This document shows positions 41,300 through 49,186 of a DNA stretch of 50,014 nucleotides, piece after piece (position 1 is the stretch's first letter; every line of letters starts with the position of its first letter). The position numbers were made by a program, and so were the translations under genes. Source of the stretch: Ornithoclostridium faecigallinarum (GTDB taxonomy: Bacteria > Bacillota > Clostridia > Christensenellales > UBA3700). The notes under the pieces were generated by a model. It did no database searches. It was not told where the DNA came from and saw nothing but the letters and a program-made list of their open reading frames with translations. The stretch covers positions 1-50,014 of the forward strand of contig DVOI01000054.1 of NCBI GenBank assembly GCA_018713665.1, read 5' to 3'.

Positions 41300-42652
41300 T
41301 CACATCAACAGTTCGCCGTCGTCGCCGTCGATGACCTGCATCACCTCCAGCTCATGACCCGTCTCGGCGTCGACAAAGACAAAGTATTTGTCCCCGTCGC
41401 ACTCGCCGTACACCTCGTAACACAACTTCTCCTCGCCGCCTCCCGTCGGAATCACCGCAAGGCGGACGCTCTCAATCGTAAAGTCGTCGCGGTAGGCGGC
41501 GCGCACCTCCTCTTCGGTCAATTCTACCGCATAGTCGACCTCGTCTTCGCGGTTGTGGTTGTAGATATATTGCAGCGCCTCGAAGCCTATCACCTTGCCC
41601 GTCTGCAACGACACCTTGACCTTGACCATGTCGGGATAGAAGACTATCCCATCGCGCTCGTAGCACAGATTGACGAAAAGTTCGCTGTCGGACACCGTGC
41701 TCCACACCGCGGTCATGCCGTCGTAGCCGTGGTCGCGGCAATATATCTTCGCGACCTCGACGCCCTCGTCTTTTGAGAAGGTCGGCATCACCATCTCTTC
41801 ATAGATGTCGAACATCACGAGATGTCCGCCCGTCTTGCTGAGCTGCACGGTGCCCGACTTGCCGTCCGCAGTCACAAAGGAGAACATATAGCTGTCGAAA
41901 TAGCCGTTCGCCTCGGCGGTGAATTCCACACTCGTCACCTCGTATTCGCTCAAATACTCCTCCGCCTTTTGCGCCGCCTGCTCGCGCGTCAGCTCTTCGC
42001 CCTTCAACGCGTGCGGCTCGGGGTCGTCCAAGCCGTCGCTGAACGGTCCGTCATAAATCAGCGACGGATATTGCACCGCACTGTCCTCGACGCCGTCGAC
42101 TATGTCGCGGAAAGGGTCATCATCGCCGATTGCCTCGACAAAGTAGTAGCCGTCCTCGCGCATACCGTCGCCCATCGCGGCGAGGCGTCTGCCCAGCTCG
42201 AGCGCCGCTTCGTGAAGCTCGTCCAGCGACTCGCGGTCTTTGTCCGTCAACGGCTGTTCGTAATCTATCTTCTTGACGATGTATTTTGCAAAGTCCTGCA
42301 ATTGATTGCAAAACTTGATTGTCGGTTCGAGTTGATATTCGTCCCTGACCAGCGCGCTCAAACTCTGCCCGGCAAGCTCGGCGTTGATTGCGGTGTCCAG
42401 CATGAGTTCCGTCTGCATCGCGCCCGTCGACGCGACCTTCATCTTGGACAGATCGGTCTCGATGTCAAGCATGCTGTCAAGCAACTTGAAGTACGCCGCG
42501 CGATAGTTGTTCTCGGCGTCGGTACGCGCGTCCCCCGCCCTCGACACATATACTCCGAGCAAAACCGCAAGTACGACCGCCGCCGCCAAAAACAACGCGC
42601 ACACCGCGACGGCTATTTTATATTTTTTCCTGCCTGTGTTTGTATTCTCCAT
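41300..42652 (-). CDS. ypeB: Germination protein YpeB
   Basis: A 450-residue YpeB, needed for location and stability of the cortex hydrolase SleB in spores. It starts MENTNTGRKKYKIAV with GAGG upstream, followed by a membrane helix (VAVCALFLAAAVVLAVLLGVY) at about 14-34, a helical domain, and three PepSY-type repeats (RVASVEF-like EVTSVEFTAEANGYFDSYMF, then VKVKVSLQTGKVIGFEA and the C-terminal CYEVYGECDGDKYFVFVDA). Length is usual. It follows sleB by 7 nt, as in Bacillus and Clostridium. Confidence 0.92.
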   Translation of the reverse strand: MENTNTGRKKYKIAVAVCALFLAAAVVLAVLLGVYVSRAGDARTDAENNYRAAYFKLLDSMLDIETDLSKMKVASTGAMQTELMLDTAINAELAGQSLSALVRDEYQLEPTIKFCNQLQDFAKYIVKKIDYEQPLTDKDRESLDELHEAALELGRRLAAMGDGMREDGYYFVEAIGDDDPFRDIVDGVEDSAVQYPSLIYDGPFSDGLDDPEPHALKGEELTREQAAQKAEEYLSEYEVTSVEFTAEANGYFDSYMFSFVTADGKSGTVQLSKTGGHLVMFDIYEEMVMPTFSKDEGVEVAKIYCRDHGYDGMTAVWSTVSDSELFVNLCYERDGIVFYPDMVKVKVSLQTGKVIGFEALQYIYNHNREDEVDYAVELTEEEVRAAYRDDFTIESVRLAVIPTGGGEEKLCYEVYGECDGDKYFVFVDAETGHELEVMQVIDGDDGELLM

Positions 42653-42659
42653 TTTTACC

Positions 42660-43367
42660 TCACTTGGCAAAGTTGTGATTCCCGATTGAAAGCATGACAG
42701 GGCGCGACCATATCCATGCGCTCGTCGCGGTCGCCGGGTTGTAGTAGTACAGACAGCCGTTGGTCGGGTCCCAGCCGTTCATCGCGTCGCGCGCCGCCTT
42801 GTAGGCGGTGTCGTTCGGCTCCAAATTTATCTGCCCGTCCGCGACCGCGGTGAACGCGTACGGCTGATAGATCACCCCGGCAATCGTGTTGGGAAAACTG
42901 CTGCTCTTGACGCGGTTGAGCACGACCGCACCGATTGCGACTTGCCCGATATACGGCTCTCCCCTCGCCTCGGCGTAGATGCACTTGGCGAGAAGATAGA
43001 CGTCGGACGACGAGTAAGAACTGTTGCCGCCCGAGCCGCTCGACAGACTCATCCCAAGCGCAGCCGCCGTCTTTGCGCCGACTATGCCGTCGACGGCAAG
43101 CCCGTTGCGCTGTTGAAAGCGCTTGACCGCCGCAAGCGTGTTCGAGCCGAATATTCCGTCCACCGCGCCTGCGTCATAACCCCAATTGTTGAGCTTTGTC
43201 TGCAATGTGCGCACCTGCGCGCCGCTCGACCCGACTTTGAGCACCGCGGCGCTCTGTTCTTCGCCGCCGGCAATCGGCACATACAGCGCAACCGCGGCGA
43301 CCAGCACCGCCAATACCGAGACCGCGCAGACAATCCTTGCGACCAAGACCTTTTTTGTTTCGTCCAT
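42660..43367 (-). CDS. sleB: Spore cortex-lytic enzyme SleB
   Basis: A 235-residue cell-wall hydrolase that degrades spore cortex at germination. It has an N-terminal membrane/signal segment, a peptidoglycan-binding domain (VGSSGAQVRTLQTKLNNWGY ... TLAAVKRFQQRNGL) and a Hydrolase_2 (SleB) domain with the catalytic Glu in CIYAEARGEPYIGQVAIGAV. The start at 43367 (MDETKKVLVARIVC) follows GGAGAG; an upstream in-frame start is discounted. Functional partner of YpeB, encoded next. Confidence 0.93.
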   Translation of the reverse strand: MDETKKVLVARIVCAVSVLAVLVAAVALYVPIAGGEEQSAAVLKVGSSGAQVRTLQTKLNNWGYDAGAVDGIFGSNTLAAVKRFQQRNGLAVDGIVGAKTAAALGMSLSSGSGGNSSYSSSDVYLLAKCIYAEARGEPYIGQVAIGAVVLNRVKSSSFPNTIAGVIYQPYAFTAVADGQINLEPNDTAYKAARDAMNGWDPTNGCLYYYNPATATSAWIWSRPVMLSIGNHNFAK

Positions 43368-43368
43368 T

Positions 43369-43788
43369 TCACTCTCCCAAAAGGCGGTCAAGCCCGAACA
43401 CCGCACCGCCGGGGCGCGACTCGACCGCAAGCCTTGCCGACCCGTCCACCGTCACGGTGACGACGTCGCCGTCAATCTTTACGGTCACTCTTCCGCCGCG
43501 CCCCTCGCGCCGCAACGCGTCCTCGCATGCCGCCGCTATGTATTCTTCGCTGCCCTCGACGCAGTCGAGCGGCTCGATGACATAAGCCGCCGCGTCCAAC
43601 ACGCCGAACGGATCGCCGTCGGTGTAGACTTTCAGCGTGACCGCATCCGACTCCCCGAAGACGTTGACGAGCACAAACGCCGCAATGAGCGCTACAACCA
43701 CGATAACGACGACCTTTTTCACATCGGCGATTATTGCCTGCGGCGCGGCGGGATATACCTCGGCGCGCTCACCGCGATATCCGCGCAC
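43369..43788 (-). CDS. Unknown small membrane protein ahead of sleB
   Basis: I do not recognise this. A single helix (KKVVVIVVVALIAAFVLVNVF) is followed by about 90 soluble residues rich in Asp/Val/Gly, with VTLKVYTDGDPFGVLDAAAYVIEP and a C-terminal RVTVKIDGDVVTVTVDGSARL beta segment. The 139-residue reading uses a GTG at 43788 without a ribosome site; a GTG at 43722, just before the helix (117 residues), may be the true start. It ends 1 nt before sleB and is probably co-transcribed, so a germination or spore-envelope role is likely by context only. Confidence 0.65.
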   Translation of the reverse strand: MRGYRGERAEVYPAAPQAIIADVKKVVVIVVVALIAAFVLVNVFGESDAVTLKVYTDGDPFGVLDAAAYVIEPLDCVEGSEEYIAAACEDALRREGRGGRVTVKIDGDVVTVTVDGSARLAVESRPGGAVFGLDRLLGE

Positions 43789-43928
43789 TTTCGGCAGCAG
43801 TCAAAGCGCAAAAAAACGGCGCAAACTCTTGACAGAATCGGGCGCGCCGCCGCAAACGAAAAAGCGAAAAACCGCTCTTTGAAAAAAATTTTCAAAAAAT
43901 GCGTCCGTCTCTCTTGACAAAACCGCAC

Positions 43929-43951
43929 AAAAAAACGCGCCTTGCGGCGCG
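43929..43951 (-). terminator. Terminator of ispE
   Basis: CGCGCC-GCAA-GGCGCG followed by TTTTTTT on the minus strand, 15 nt after the ispE stop. The rest of 43789-43928 holds AT-rich runs and a TTTGAAAA palindrome, with no gene. Confidence 0.85.
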
Positions 43952-43965
43952 CAAATTCGCAGGCC

Positions 43966-44784
43966 TCAAAGATATTCTATAGCTCGCGGCACCGTCTTTA
44001 CGACCGCGCGATAATTCGCGTCGCAAAAGCCGCGCTCCAACGTCCGCCGCGCGTTGTCGGCGTCTGCTACGATCGAGCAGACCGCGCTGCCGCTGCCCGT
44101 CATCACCGCCTCGCCGAACGCGCCTGCCATCCTCTCTTTGAGCCGCGCTATTTCGGGACACAGCGCGACAGCCGGCGCTTCGAGCACATTGTAGCGTGCG
44201 GTCTCCCCTCTCAAAACGCCGTCTATCCCCGCGCCTTGCCGCCCGATCTCGTCATATTTGCGGTAGACCTCTGCTGTCGAACCGCCCCTGTCCCGACGGG
44301 CGATAACGATGTCAAGCTCGCTTTGTCTCAACGGCTCGATCAGCTCTCCCCTGCCGCGCACGCGCGCCATCCCGCCGTGCATCATATACACGACGTCGCT
44401 GCCTATCGAGCGCGCCGCCTCTTCGGCTTGGGCAAACGTGATCAGCCCGGCGTCCGCCGCATAGCGCAGCACCGCGCTCGCGTCCGCGGACGATCCCCCA
44501 AGACCCGCGCCGAACGGTATGCCCTTGACGATGTCGACCGCAAGCGATACGCCCGACAGCCTCTCGACCGCCGAAGCGGCGCGGTAGGCGGTATTCTCGC
44601 CGCCGCAAGGCTTGCCGTCCATCGTCACCGCGACTTTTGCGGCGCGCGAAACGGCGAGCGTATCGAATACGCCCACCGTACAATTGATCATGTCGAGCAG
44701 ATGATAGCCCTCGCCGTCCGTGCCCGTGATGTCGAGCGCGAGATTGAGCTTGGCGTACGCTCTCAATTCGGTCGTCTTGTCCAC
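43966..44784 (-). CDS. ispE: 4-diphosphocytidyl-2-C-methyl-D-erythritol kinase
   Basis: A 272-residue GHMP kinase of the MEP isoprenoid pathway, phosphorylating CDP-ME. AYAKLNLALDITG (10-22) with the catalytic-site Lys, the ATP loop PFGAGLGGSSADAS (90-103) and SGSGSAVCSIV near the C-terminus are all present. The start is a GTG at 44784. TATAAT ends 6 nt before it and no ribosome site is visible, so translation may be leaderless. It lies downstream of the SPOCS/LysM gene but has its own promoter. Confidence 0.94.
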   Translation of the reverse strand: MDKTTELRAYAKLNLALDITGTDGEGYHLLDMINCTVGVFDTLAVSRAAKVAVTMDGKPCGGENTAYRAASAVERLSGVSLAVDIVKGIPFGAGLGGSSADASAVLRYAADAGLITFAQAEEAARSIGSDVVYMMHGGMARVRGRGELIEPLRQSELDIVIARRDRGGSTAEVYRKYDEIGRQGAGIDGVLRGETARYNVLEAPAVALCPEIARLKERMAGAFGEAVMTGSGSAVCSIVADADNARRTLERGFCDANYRAVVKTVPRAIEYL

Positions 44785-44790
44785 GACCTT

Positions 44791-44819
44791 ATTATATCAC
44801 ATCGCGAGCATTCTGTAAA
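44791..44819 (-). promoter_or_regulatory. Promoter of ispE, leaderless arrangement
   Basis: TTTACA (44819-44814), 17 bp, TATAAT (44796-44791) on the minus strand, then 6 nt and the GTG. The -35 lies inside the last codons of the preceding gene. Expected first transcribed base is the G of GTG. Confidence 0.75.
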
Positions 44820-46278
44820 CCACGATCTTTTCGCCGCCCTCGGCGGGGAACTCCACGGACGGATTGAAACTTTCGACCTCTTCCGCCCTCACGCAGAGCC
44901 GCTTGGCAAGATCCCACGCCGTCTCGCCCTTTTTCGCCGACACAACGACGATCGCCTCTCCGTCGTCTTCGAGCTTTTCGCCGACCGTCGCCTCGGTGAC
45001 GACCGTCGCGCGACAGGTGCGCGTCGCGAGCGCAGAAAACGCCAGCGTCGCCCCGACTTCGATCTCGCGCCCGCGCTTGACCTTGGCGAACAGGTCGCAG
45101 CATCCCGCGCTCACGAACGCAGAGTCGCCCTCTTTGACGTCTCGCGCTTCGTGGTCGAGCGCATAGGGCAGCTCCACCTTGACCGACGACTTGCCGCCGT
45201 CCTCCGTCTCGTATACGACGCAGGCGGTCACGACACCTTCGGTGACGATAGAGCCGTCCTTCGTCGTGACCGAAGTCAGGTCGCACTCGGCGACCCGAGC
45301 ACATACGACGCGCGCCGCGTCCGCCTCTCCGTCGGCTACGGACACGCTGCCCGAGATGCGTTCGCGGTATGCACCCGTGTCGACAATTTCGTCGAAAGAC
45401 AGACACGGGCACGAAAATTCGAGTTTGTGACACGGCGAGTAGACATCGCAGATCACCTCTTCGTCAAACTGCCTCAACACAAAGCCCGACACCGTCGCCT
45501 TCGCGGTGAGCGTGAGCGTTGCGTCGTCCGCCTTGCCGCCCACGTTGAGCGCGCTCTCCTTCATCGAGACGACCGCCAAAGCGCAGCAGTTTTCGGGCGC
45601 GTCGATCGACTTTGCAAAAGGCATCGAGAAGGCCTTGCGGCACATCTCTCCGTCCGAAAGATAGATGACGTCGGCGCAGATCTCGCCGTCTATCGACAGC
45701 CCCGTCTCGGTAGCGGTCTGTTTGCAGATCACGGCGGCAGTCGTAAAGCCGAGCACCTTTTCCACGCCGCTGCCGACCGAATATTTTTCCTCTGTCTCGA
45801 CCTCTGCGTCTATGTCGGCGACGGTCTCGATGAGCGAAAGCGTGCGCCTCTTTTCGCACGTTCCGTCCTCGCCGTCGAACACGTCGAGGCTTTGCGTCTC
45901 GACCGCCGTCGGCGACAATTGCACGACTATCCTCACCGCGACCGAGTTGCCGCGCAGCTCGGTCTCAGTGTCCGCGATCGTCGCGTCGACAAGCGCCTTT
46001 GCGCCGTCGCCCACACCCTCGTCGGACAGCAGCTTTGAAAAGTCGGTGACGTGATCCGCCGAATCGACGCCCTCTTCCGTCTCGTATATCACGTTGACGC
46101 CGATCTTGCCCGACACCGCAATCTGTCCGGCGGTGATCGCGGCGCGTATGTCGCCGACGTCCGCGCTCACGCACAGCAGCGACTTGATCTCGCTGTCGGC
46201 GCTCACATTGCACTCCACTACGAATTGTCCCGCCCCGAGTTTTCGGATGCGGTCGAATTGGATTTGTTTGGTTTGCAT
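44797..46278 (-). CDS. SPOCS (DUF3794) and LysM protein, SipL-like
   Basis: A 493-residue protein with repeated DUF3794/SPOCS domains and a C-terminal LysM (SAKKGETAWDLAKRLCVRAEEVESFNPS, shown in part here: GETAWDLAKRL near 450). In C. difficile the similar SipL joins SpoIVA in assembling the coat around the forespore; the LysM is required there. VIYETEEGVDSADHVTDF and FDEEVICDVYSPCHKLEF are recognisable SPOCS strands. Start at 46278 (MQTKQIQFDRIRKLG) with GAGGG. A sigma-E-type promoter lies just upstream. I leave the symbol blank as I cannot prove orthology. Confidence 0.85.
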   Translation of the reverse strand: MQTKQIQFDRIRKLGAGQFVVECNVSADSEIKSLLCVSADVGDIRAAITAGQIAVSGKIGVNVIYETEEGVDSADHVTDFSKLLSDEGVGDGAKALVDATIADTETELRGNSVAVRIVVQLSPTAVETQSLDVFDGEDGTCEKRRTLSLIETVADIDAEVETEEKYSVGSGVEKVLGFTTAAVICKQTATETGLSIDGEICADVIYLSDGEMCRKAFSMPFAKSIDAPENCCALAVVSMKESALNVGGKADDATLTLTAKATVSGFVLRQFDEEVICDVYSPCHKLEFSCPCLSFDEIVDTGAYRERISGSVSVADGEADAARVVCARVAECDLTSVTTKDGSIVTEGVVTACVVYETEDGGKSSVKVELPYALDHEARDVKEGDSAFVSAGCCDLFAKVKRGREIEVGATLAFSALATRTCRATVVTEATVGEKLEDDGEAIVVVSAKKGETAWDLAKRLCVRAEEVESFNPSVEFPAEGGEKIVVYRMLAM

Positions 46279-46306
46279 AGTCCACCCTCGCAAGTTTTCT
46301 ACCTCA

Positions 46307-46334
46307 AATATATGCGCTCTTTGGCGGGATATGC
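46307..46334 (-). promoter_or_regulatory. Sigma-E-type promoter of the SipL-like gene
   Basis: On the minus strand GCATATC (46334-46328), 13 bp, CATATATT (46314-46307). These fit the sigma-E mother-cell consensus (KMATATT ... CATACANT) at 6 of 7 and 6 of 8 positions with near-normal spacing. A leader of about 22 nt with GAGGG follows. No sigma-A boxes are evident. Confidence 0.55.
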
Positions 46335-46456
46335 AGCGCGAAACGGCTCGAATTTTCGGACATTCCGAAGAATAGGCGCAAGTTAACATACCTGTCAAAG
46401 TTCACTCGCGCGTTGCACAAAAATCATATTATAAAGAACCGGTGATAAACCAAGTT

Positions 46457-46651
46457 TTATCCATTTCGCTGGACAAATTTATTAAAATTGCTATTTTGTT
46501 CAGTAGATTGGATAAAATTGTTGAAGTCGTTGATTTTGTTTGATGTACTGAACAAAAAGAGGTGCGTCGCCCGGACGGAACTTTCCCAAACTCGCACCAA
46601 TTCGGCGATCGTTTCTTCGCTCTTGGTCGCCGTCTCTTCGCACTTGATCAT
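46457..46651 (-). pseudogene. Truncated GNAT acetyltransferase remnant
   Basis: The first 33 codons, from MIKCEETATKSEETIAEL to VRVWESSVRATHLFL, match the N-terminus of YjaB-like GNAT acetyltransferases (E. coli has ELVAIWCRSVDATHDFL). The frame then enters AT-rich DNA and stops after 31 unrelated, Asn-rich codons. The acetyl-CoA-binding half is missing and is not found downstream. It has an intact AAGGAG site and overlaps the tetR stop as ATGA, so the stub is still translatable. The break coincides with a 64-bp inverted repeat. Confidence 0.7.
46494..46557. repeat. 64-bp inverted repeat at the GNAT break point
   Basis: TTTTGTTCAGTA (46494-46505) and its exact complement TACTGAACAAAA (46546-46557) flank 40 bp of AT-rich DNA. 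An overlapping TTTTATCCA/TGGATAAAA pair (46455-46463 with 46509-46517) lies beside it. The right arm starts where the acetyltransferase similarity ends, as if a small element or deletion joint removed the rest. Confidence 0.7.
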
Positions 46652-47178
46652 TCTTTGTCTCCTTTGTCATAGATTGCTTCCACGATCATTGTTGCAAGCG
46701 TTTGGGCGTCCTCTTTGCAATCGTCCTCCAACCATTTCATCGACACGTTGTACAGCATCCCGGCATAGAGATAGGGAAGATAGCGGTTTGAGTCCTTGTT
46801 GTCGCGCTCGAAATTCTGCGCGAATCTCTTGTTGAGATAGTCGAGATAGAGGTCGGTCAAATGAGCCTTCTGCAACAATTTGAAAGGCTCTTTATTTTGC
46901 TTGAACATCGTCAAAGTGTCGAAAGCGATCTTGATATGATCCTCTTTTCCCCGCGGGATAATGCGCTGTTCGAACACAAATTCGCGCGTGTGCCGCTCGA
47001 AGTAATATATGATGACGTCTTCCTTGCTCTTGAAGTAGCGGTAAAATGTAGCCCTGCCGACGCCTGCCTTGGCGACGATGTCCGTAACCTTGATCTTTTC
47101 GTACTCGTACTCGTGCATGAGCTTGAAAAGCGCGGTCACGATGTAGTGTCTTGTGTACTCGTCGGGCGAATATTCCAT
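46648..47178 (-). CDS. TetR/AcrR-family transcriptional regulator
   Basis: A 176-residue TetR-type repressor. I take the ATG at 47178 (MEYSPDEYTRHYIV) with AAGGAG ten nt upstream. The HTH is KIKVTDIVAKAGVGRATFYRYFKSKEDVI, given here only as its core VTDIVAKAGVGRATFYRYF (about 28-46). The C-terminal ligand domain (LTMFKQNKEPFKLLQKAHL, then YAGMLYNVSMKWLEDDC) is of the TetR_C_33/DUF-like group often next to membrane protein genes. Divergent from two membrane proteins it probably controls. Confidence 0.9.
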   Translation of the reverse strand: MEYSPDEYTRHYIVTALFKLMHEYEYEKIKVTDIVAKAGVGRATFYRYFKSKEDVIIYYFERHTREFVFEQRIIPRGKEDHIKIAFDTLTMFKQNKEPFKLLQKAHLTDLYLDYLNKRFAQNFERDNKDSNRYLPYLYAGMLYNVSMKWLEDDCKEDAQTLATMIVEAIYDKGDKE

Positions 47179-47277
47179 GAGACAAAAACTCCTTTTTTGT
47201 TTCGTTTGCGGCGACAGAAAGCGCCGTTTTGTCTTATCGCCTTTTGAGGCGGTTGATTTCTTGTCCTTCCTCGTCTT

Positions 47278-47306
47278 ATGATACACTTGTCTCACAAAGA
47301 AGTCAA
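47278..47306 (-). promoter_or_regulatory. tetR promoter with overlapping palindromic operator
   Basis: TTGACT (47306-47301), 17 bp, TATCAT (47283-47278) on the minus strand. A 16-bp imperfect palindrome of form TGAnACAnnTGTnTCA (47279-47294) lies over the spacer and -10, an ideal site for autorepression. It is also 64 bp upstream of the divergent membrane-protein gene. The leader to tetR is about 95 nt. Confidence 0.7.
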
Positions 47307-47357
47307 CCGAAACGCGCGTCGGCACTCTCGAGACGAAATATAAAACGAGGTGAAAAA

Positions 47358-47891
47358 ATGCAAGAAAAAGATTTCGTATCCTACGAATACAAGACCGTGT
47401 CGGTCAAAGCAAAAGACCAATCCAAGGCGATAGACCTGTATGAAGCGTTCGGCTGGGAGATCACGGCGACCGAGCGCACCGTGCTCGACAACGTGACGAT
47501 CTCGATGAAAAGAGACCGCAAGATCAACCACAAAGCCGAACTCGTCAAGTTGGAGAGGCAAGCCGAAAACGCCTTTGATGCCGTCAACGGTTTGGAGAAG
47601 GCAAAGACGCAAGGAGCGCGCGTGTTTGCCTATATTTTCGGATGTATCGCCGCTTTGGTTCTCGGCGGAGGTATGAGCCTTTGCATGCTGCCGGACAGCG
47701 CCGCGGCGATGGCGGCAGGGATCGTCGTCGGCATCGTCGGCATTGCGATGTGCGCCGTAAATTATCCTATTTTCAAAAAGCTCGTCGTCAAAAAGACGAA
47801 AAGTCTGCTCCCCGTCATTGACGAGACTGAGGAAAAACTCGCCAACATTCTCGAAAAGGGCAACGACCTTTTGAACGCGGAGTTGATCTGA
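47358..47891 (+). CDS. Unknown two-helix membrane protein, TetR-linked
   Basis: Not recognised. A 177-residue protein starting MQEKDFVSYEYKTVSVKAKD at 47358, with CGAGGTG before the ATG. The first 100 residues are hydrophilic with a coiled-coil stretch (KAELVKLERQAENAFDAVNG), followed by two membrane helices (VFAYIFGCIAALVLGGGMSL and MAAGIVVGIVGIAMCAVNYP) and a short coiled C-terminus. Forms a pair with the next gene, 34 nt away. Such pairs beside TetR genes suggest a TetR-regulated envelope function. Confidence 0.8.
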   Translation: MQEKDFVSYEYKTVSVKAKDQSKAIDLYEAFGWEITATERTVLDNVTISMKRDRKINHKAELVKLERQAENAFDAVNGLEKAKTQGARVFAYIFGCIAALVLGGGMSLCMLPDSAAAMAAGIVVGIVGIAMCAVNYPIFKKLVVKKTKSLLPVIDETEEKLANILEKGNDLLNAELI

Positions 47892-47925
47892 ACTTCGCCG
47901 CAACCGCAAACGAGGGACCTTCCGC

Positions 47926-48819
47926 ATGAAAAAACTGTTTTCAAAATTGCTCGACATTCTCAAACATCCGCGCGGATGGTCCCTGTTTGTCTTCTATATT
48001 CTTTTTGCATGCACTTTGACAGCGGCGATCGCATTTGCAATTTTAGCGCCCAAACAGACGATATTGTGCTATGTGTGCTATGCACTTGCCGCCGCCGGTC
48101 TTGCCTACTTTGTTTACACGATCGTATATCTTGCCCCAAAGATCAAAAACTCAACTGTTCGAGCGATGCACCGGCATCGCTTCACCGACAATCTGCTCAA
48201 CGATTACGGCTTTCGCACCGTCGTCTTTGCAACGGTAGGATTTGTCGTCAATATAGGATACGCGCTGTTACAGACGATCGTCGGCATCGTTGCACGCTCG
48301 ATATGGAACATCGCGATCGCCGCCTTCTACTTTGTGTTGATCGCGCTGAAAGGGATCGCGTTCTTGGGCGGCAAACGCGCAAAAAACAACTTCGAGAAAA
48401 CGCGGAAAGTCTATCGCGTTTGCGGCTGTCTGCTCTTTCTGCTCGCCGTAACGCTGTCGGCGATCGTCATTTTGATGAACAAAACGAATATGCACTTTGA
48501 ATATGCGGGGATGATGATCTATGCCGCGGCGGCGTATACGTTCTACAAGATCATTGCCGCCGCCGTACAATTTTCAAAAGCAAACAAGCGCGGCGGACTT
48601 GTCGTGCAGGCGCTTCGCAACTTCAACCTCGCCGACGCGCTGTATTCCGTGTTCGTGTTGCAGGTCGCGATGATTCAGGCGTTCGGGAGTGCGCAAGACG
48701 CGTTTGCAAACAATATAACGGGCGCAGCAGTGGCCTTGCTGATCTCGGGCATAGGACTCTTTATGATCGTAAAATCTCACACGTTGAAGCCTCCGCCCGA
48801 TGAGGACGGCGAATGCTGA
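47926..48819 (+). CDS. Unknown multipass membrane protein, TetR-linked
   Basis: Not recognised. A 297-residue protein with about seven or eight helices (from WSLFVFYILFACTLTAAIAF to AAVALLISGIGLFMIVKSHT) and basic loops such as KIKNSTVRAMHRHRF and GGKRAKNNFEKTRKVYR. No catalytic or transport motif I know. The start MKKLFSKLLDILKHPRG has GAGGG upstream. Likely second gene of the TetR-controlled operon. Ends in a Pro/Asp/Glu tail (PPPDEDGEC). Confidence 0.8.
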   Translation: MKKLFSKLLDILKHPRGWSLFVFYILFACTLTAAIAFAILAPKQTILCYVCYALAAAGLAYFVYTIVYLAPKIKNSTVRAMHRHRFTDNLLNDYGFRTVVFATVGFVVNIGYALLQTIVGIVARSIWNIAIAAFYFVLIALKGIAFLGGKRAKNNFEKTRKVYRVCGCLLFLLAVTLSAIVILMNKTNMHFEYAGMMIYAAAAYTFYKIIAAAVQFSKANKRGGLVVQALRNFNLADALYSVFVLQVAMIQAFGSAQDAFANNITGAAVALLISGIGLFMIVKSHTLKPPPDEDGEC

Positions 48820-49000
48820 CGCCGTGTTTTTACTCGTCTGCAACAGAGCAAAGCGACTTTTGTATGCCCTCTACCGCTCGATTGATGCCACGAGACGTCA
48901 CACCTCACAAGGCAGCGTTTAAGTGAAAGAAAGCAGTCTGTCTCTCCCCTAGAGGGGGAGGCGCGCAAACTCGGGCAAAAAAAGCAGCGAACTTATCTCT
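48820..49000. other. Gene-free stretch with a G/C palindrome
   Basis: No gene is visible. A CTCCCC/GGGGAG hairpin (48944-48960) and an A-rich run near 48978 are the only features. No clear terminator for the preceding operon was found. Confidence 0.5.
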
Positions 49001-49066
49001 TTAATGTTCCGCCGTGATAATGTCATTGGAAGACCATACGTTCTTTTTGAATTCAAGTGTTGCCAC
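49001..49066 (-). pseudogene. 21-residue stub of a phage-type structural gene start
   Basis: From a GTG at 49066 with a perfect AAGGAGG site six nt upstream, the frame reads MATLEFKKNVWSSNDIITAE-H and stops. This opening is one I associate with tail/fibre-type phage proteins of Gram-positive bacteria, which normally run on for hundreds of residues. So it is probably the head of a truncated gene, although a real micro-peptide cannot be excluded. A TATACT box lies upstream (49094-49089) with a poor -35. Confidence 0.55.
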
Positions 49067-49134
49067 GTCACACCTCCTTTATGTCAACAGTATAACATGT
49101 ATTTCCTTCAAAAAACTCCCGAACTTTTTGACAG

Positions 49135-49165
49135 AAAAAAGAAGCGGCAATTTGCCACTTCTTTT
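49135..49165. terminator. Bidirectional terminator after the coiled-coil gene
   Basis: On the minus strand GAAGTGGCA-AAT-TGCCGCTTC (one wobble) is followed by TTTTTT; on plus, CTTTT follows. It ends the gene terminating at 49187 and separates it from the 21-residue stub. Confidence 0.8.
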
Positions 49166-49186
49166 AATATGTATTGAGTTTTTGAA

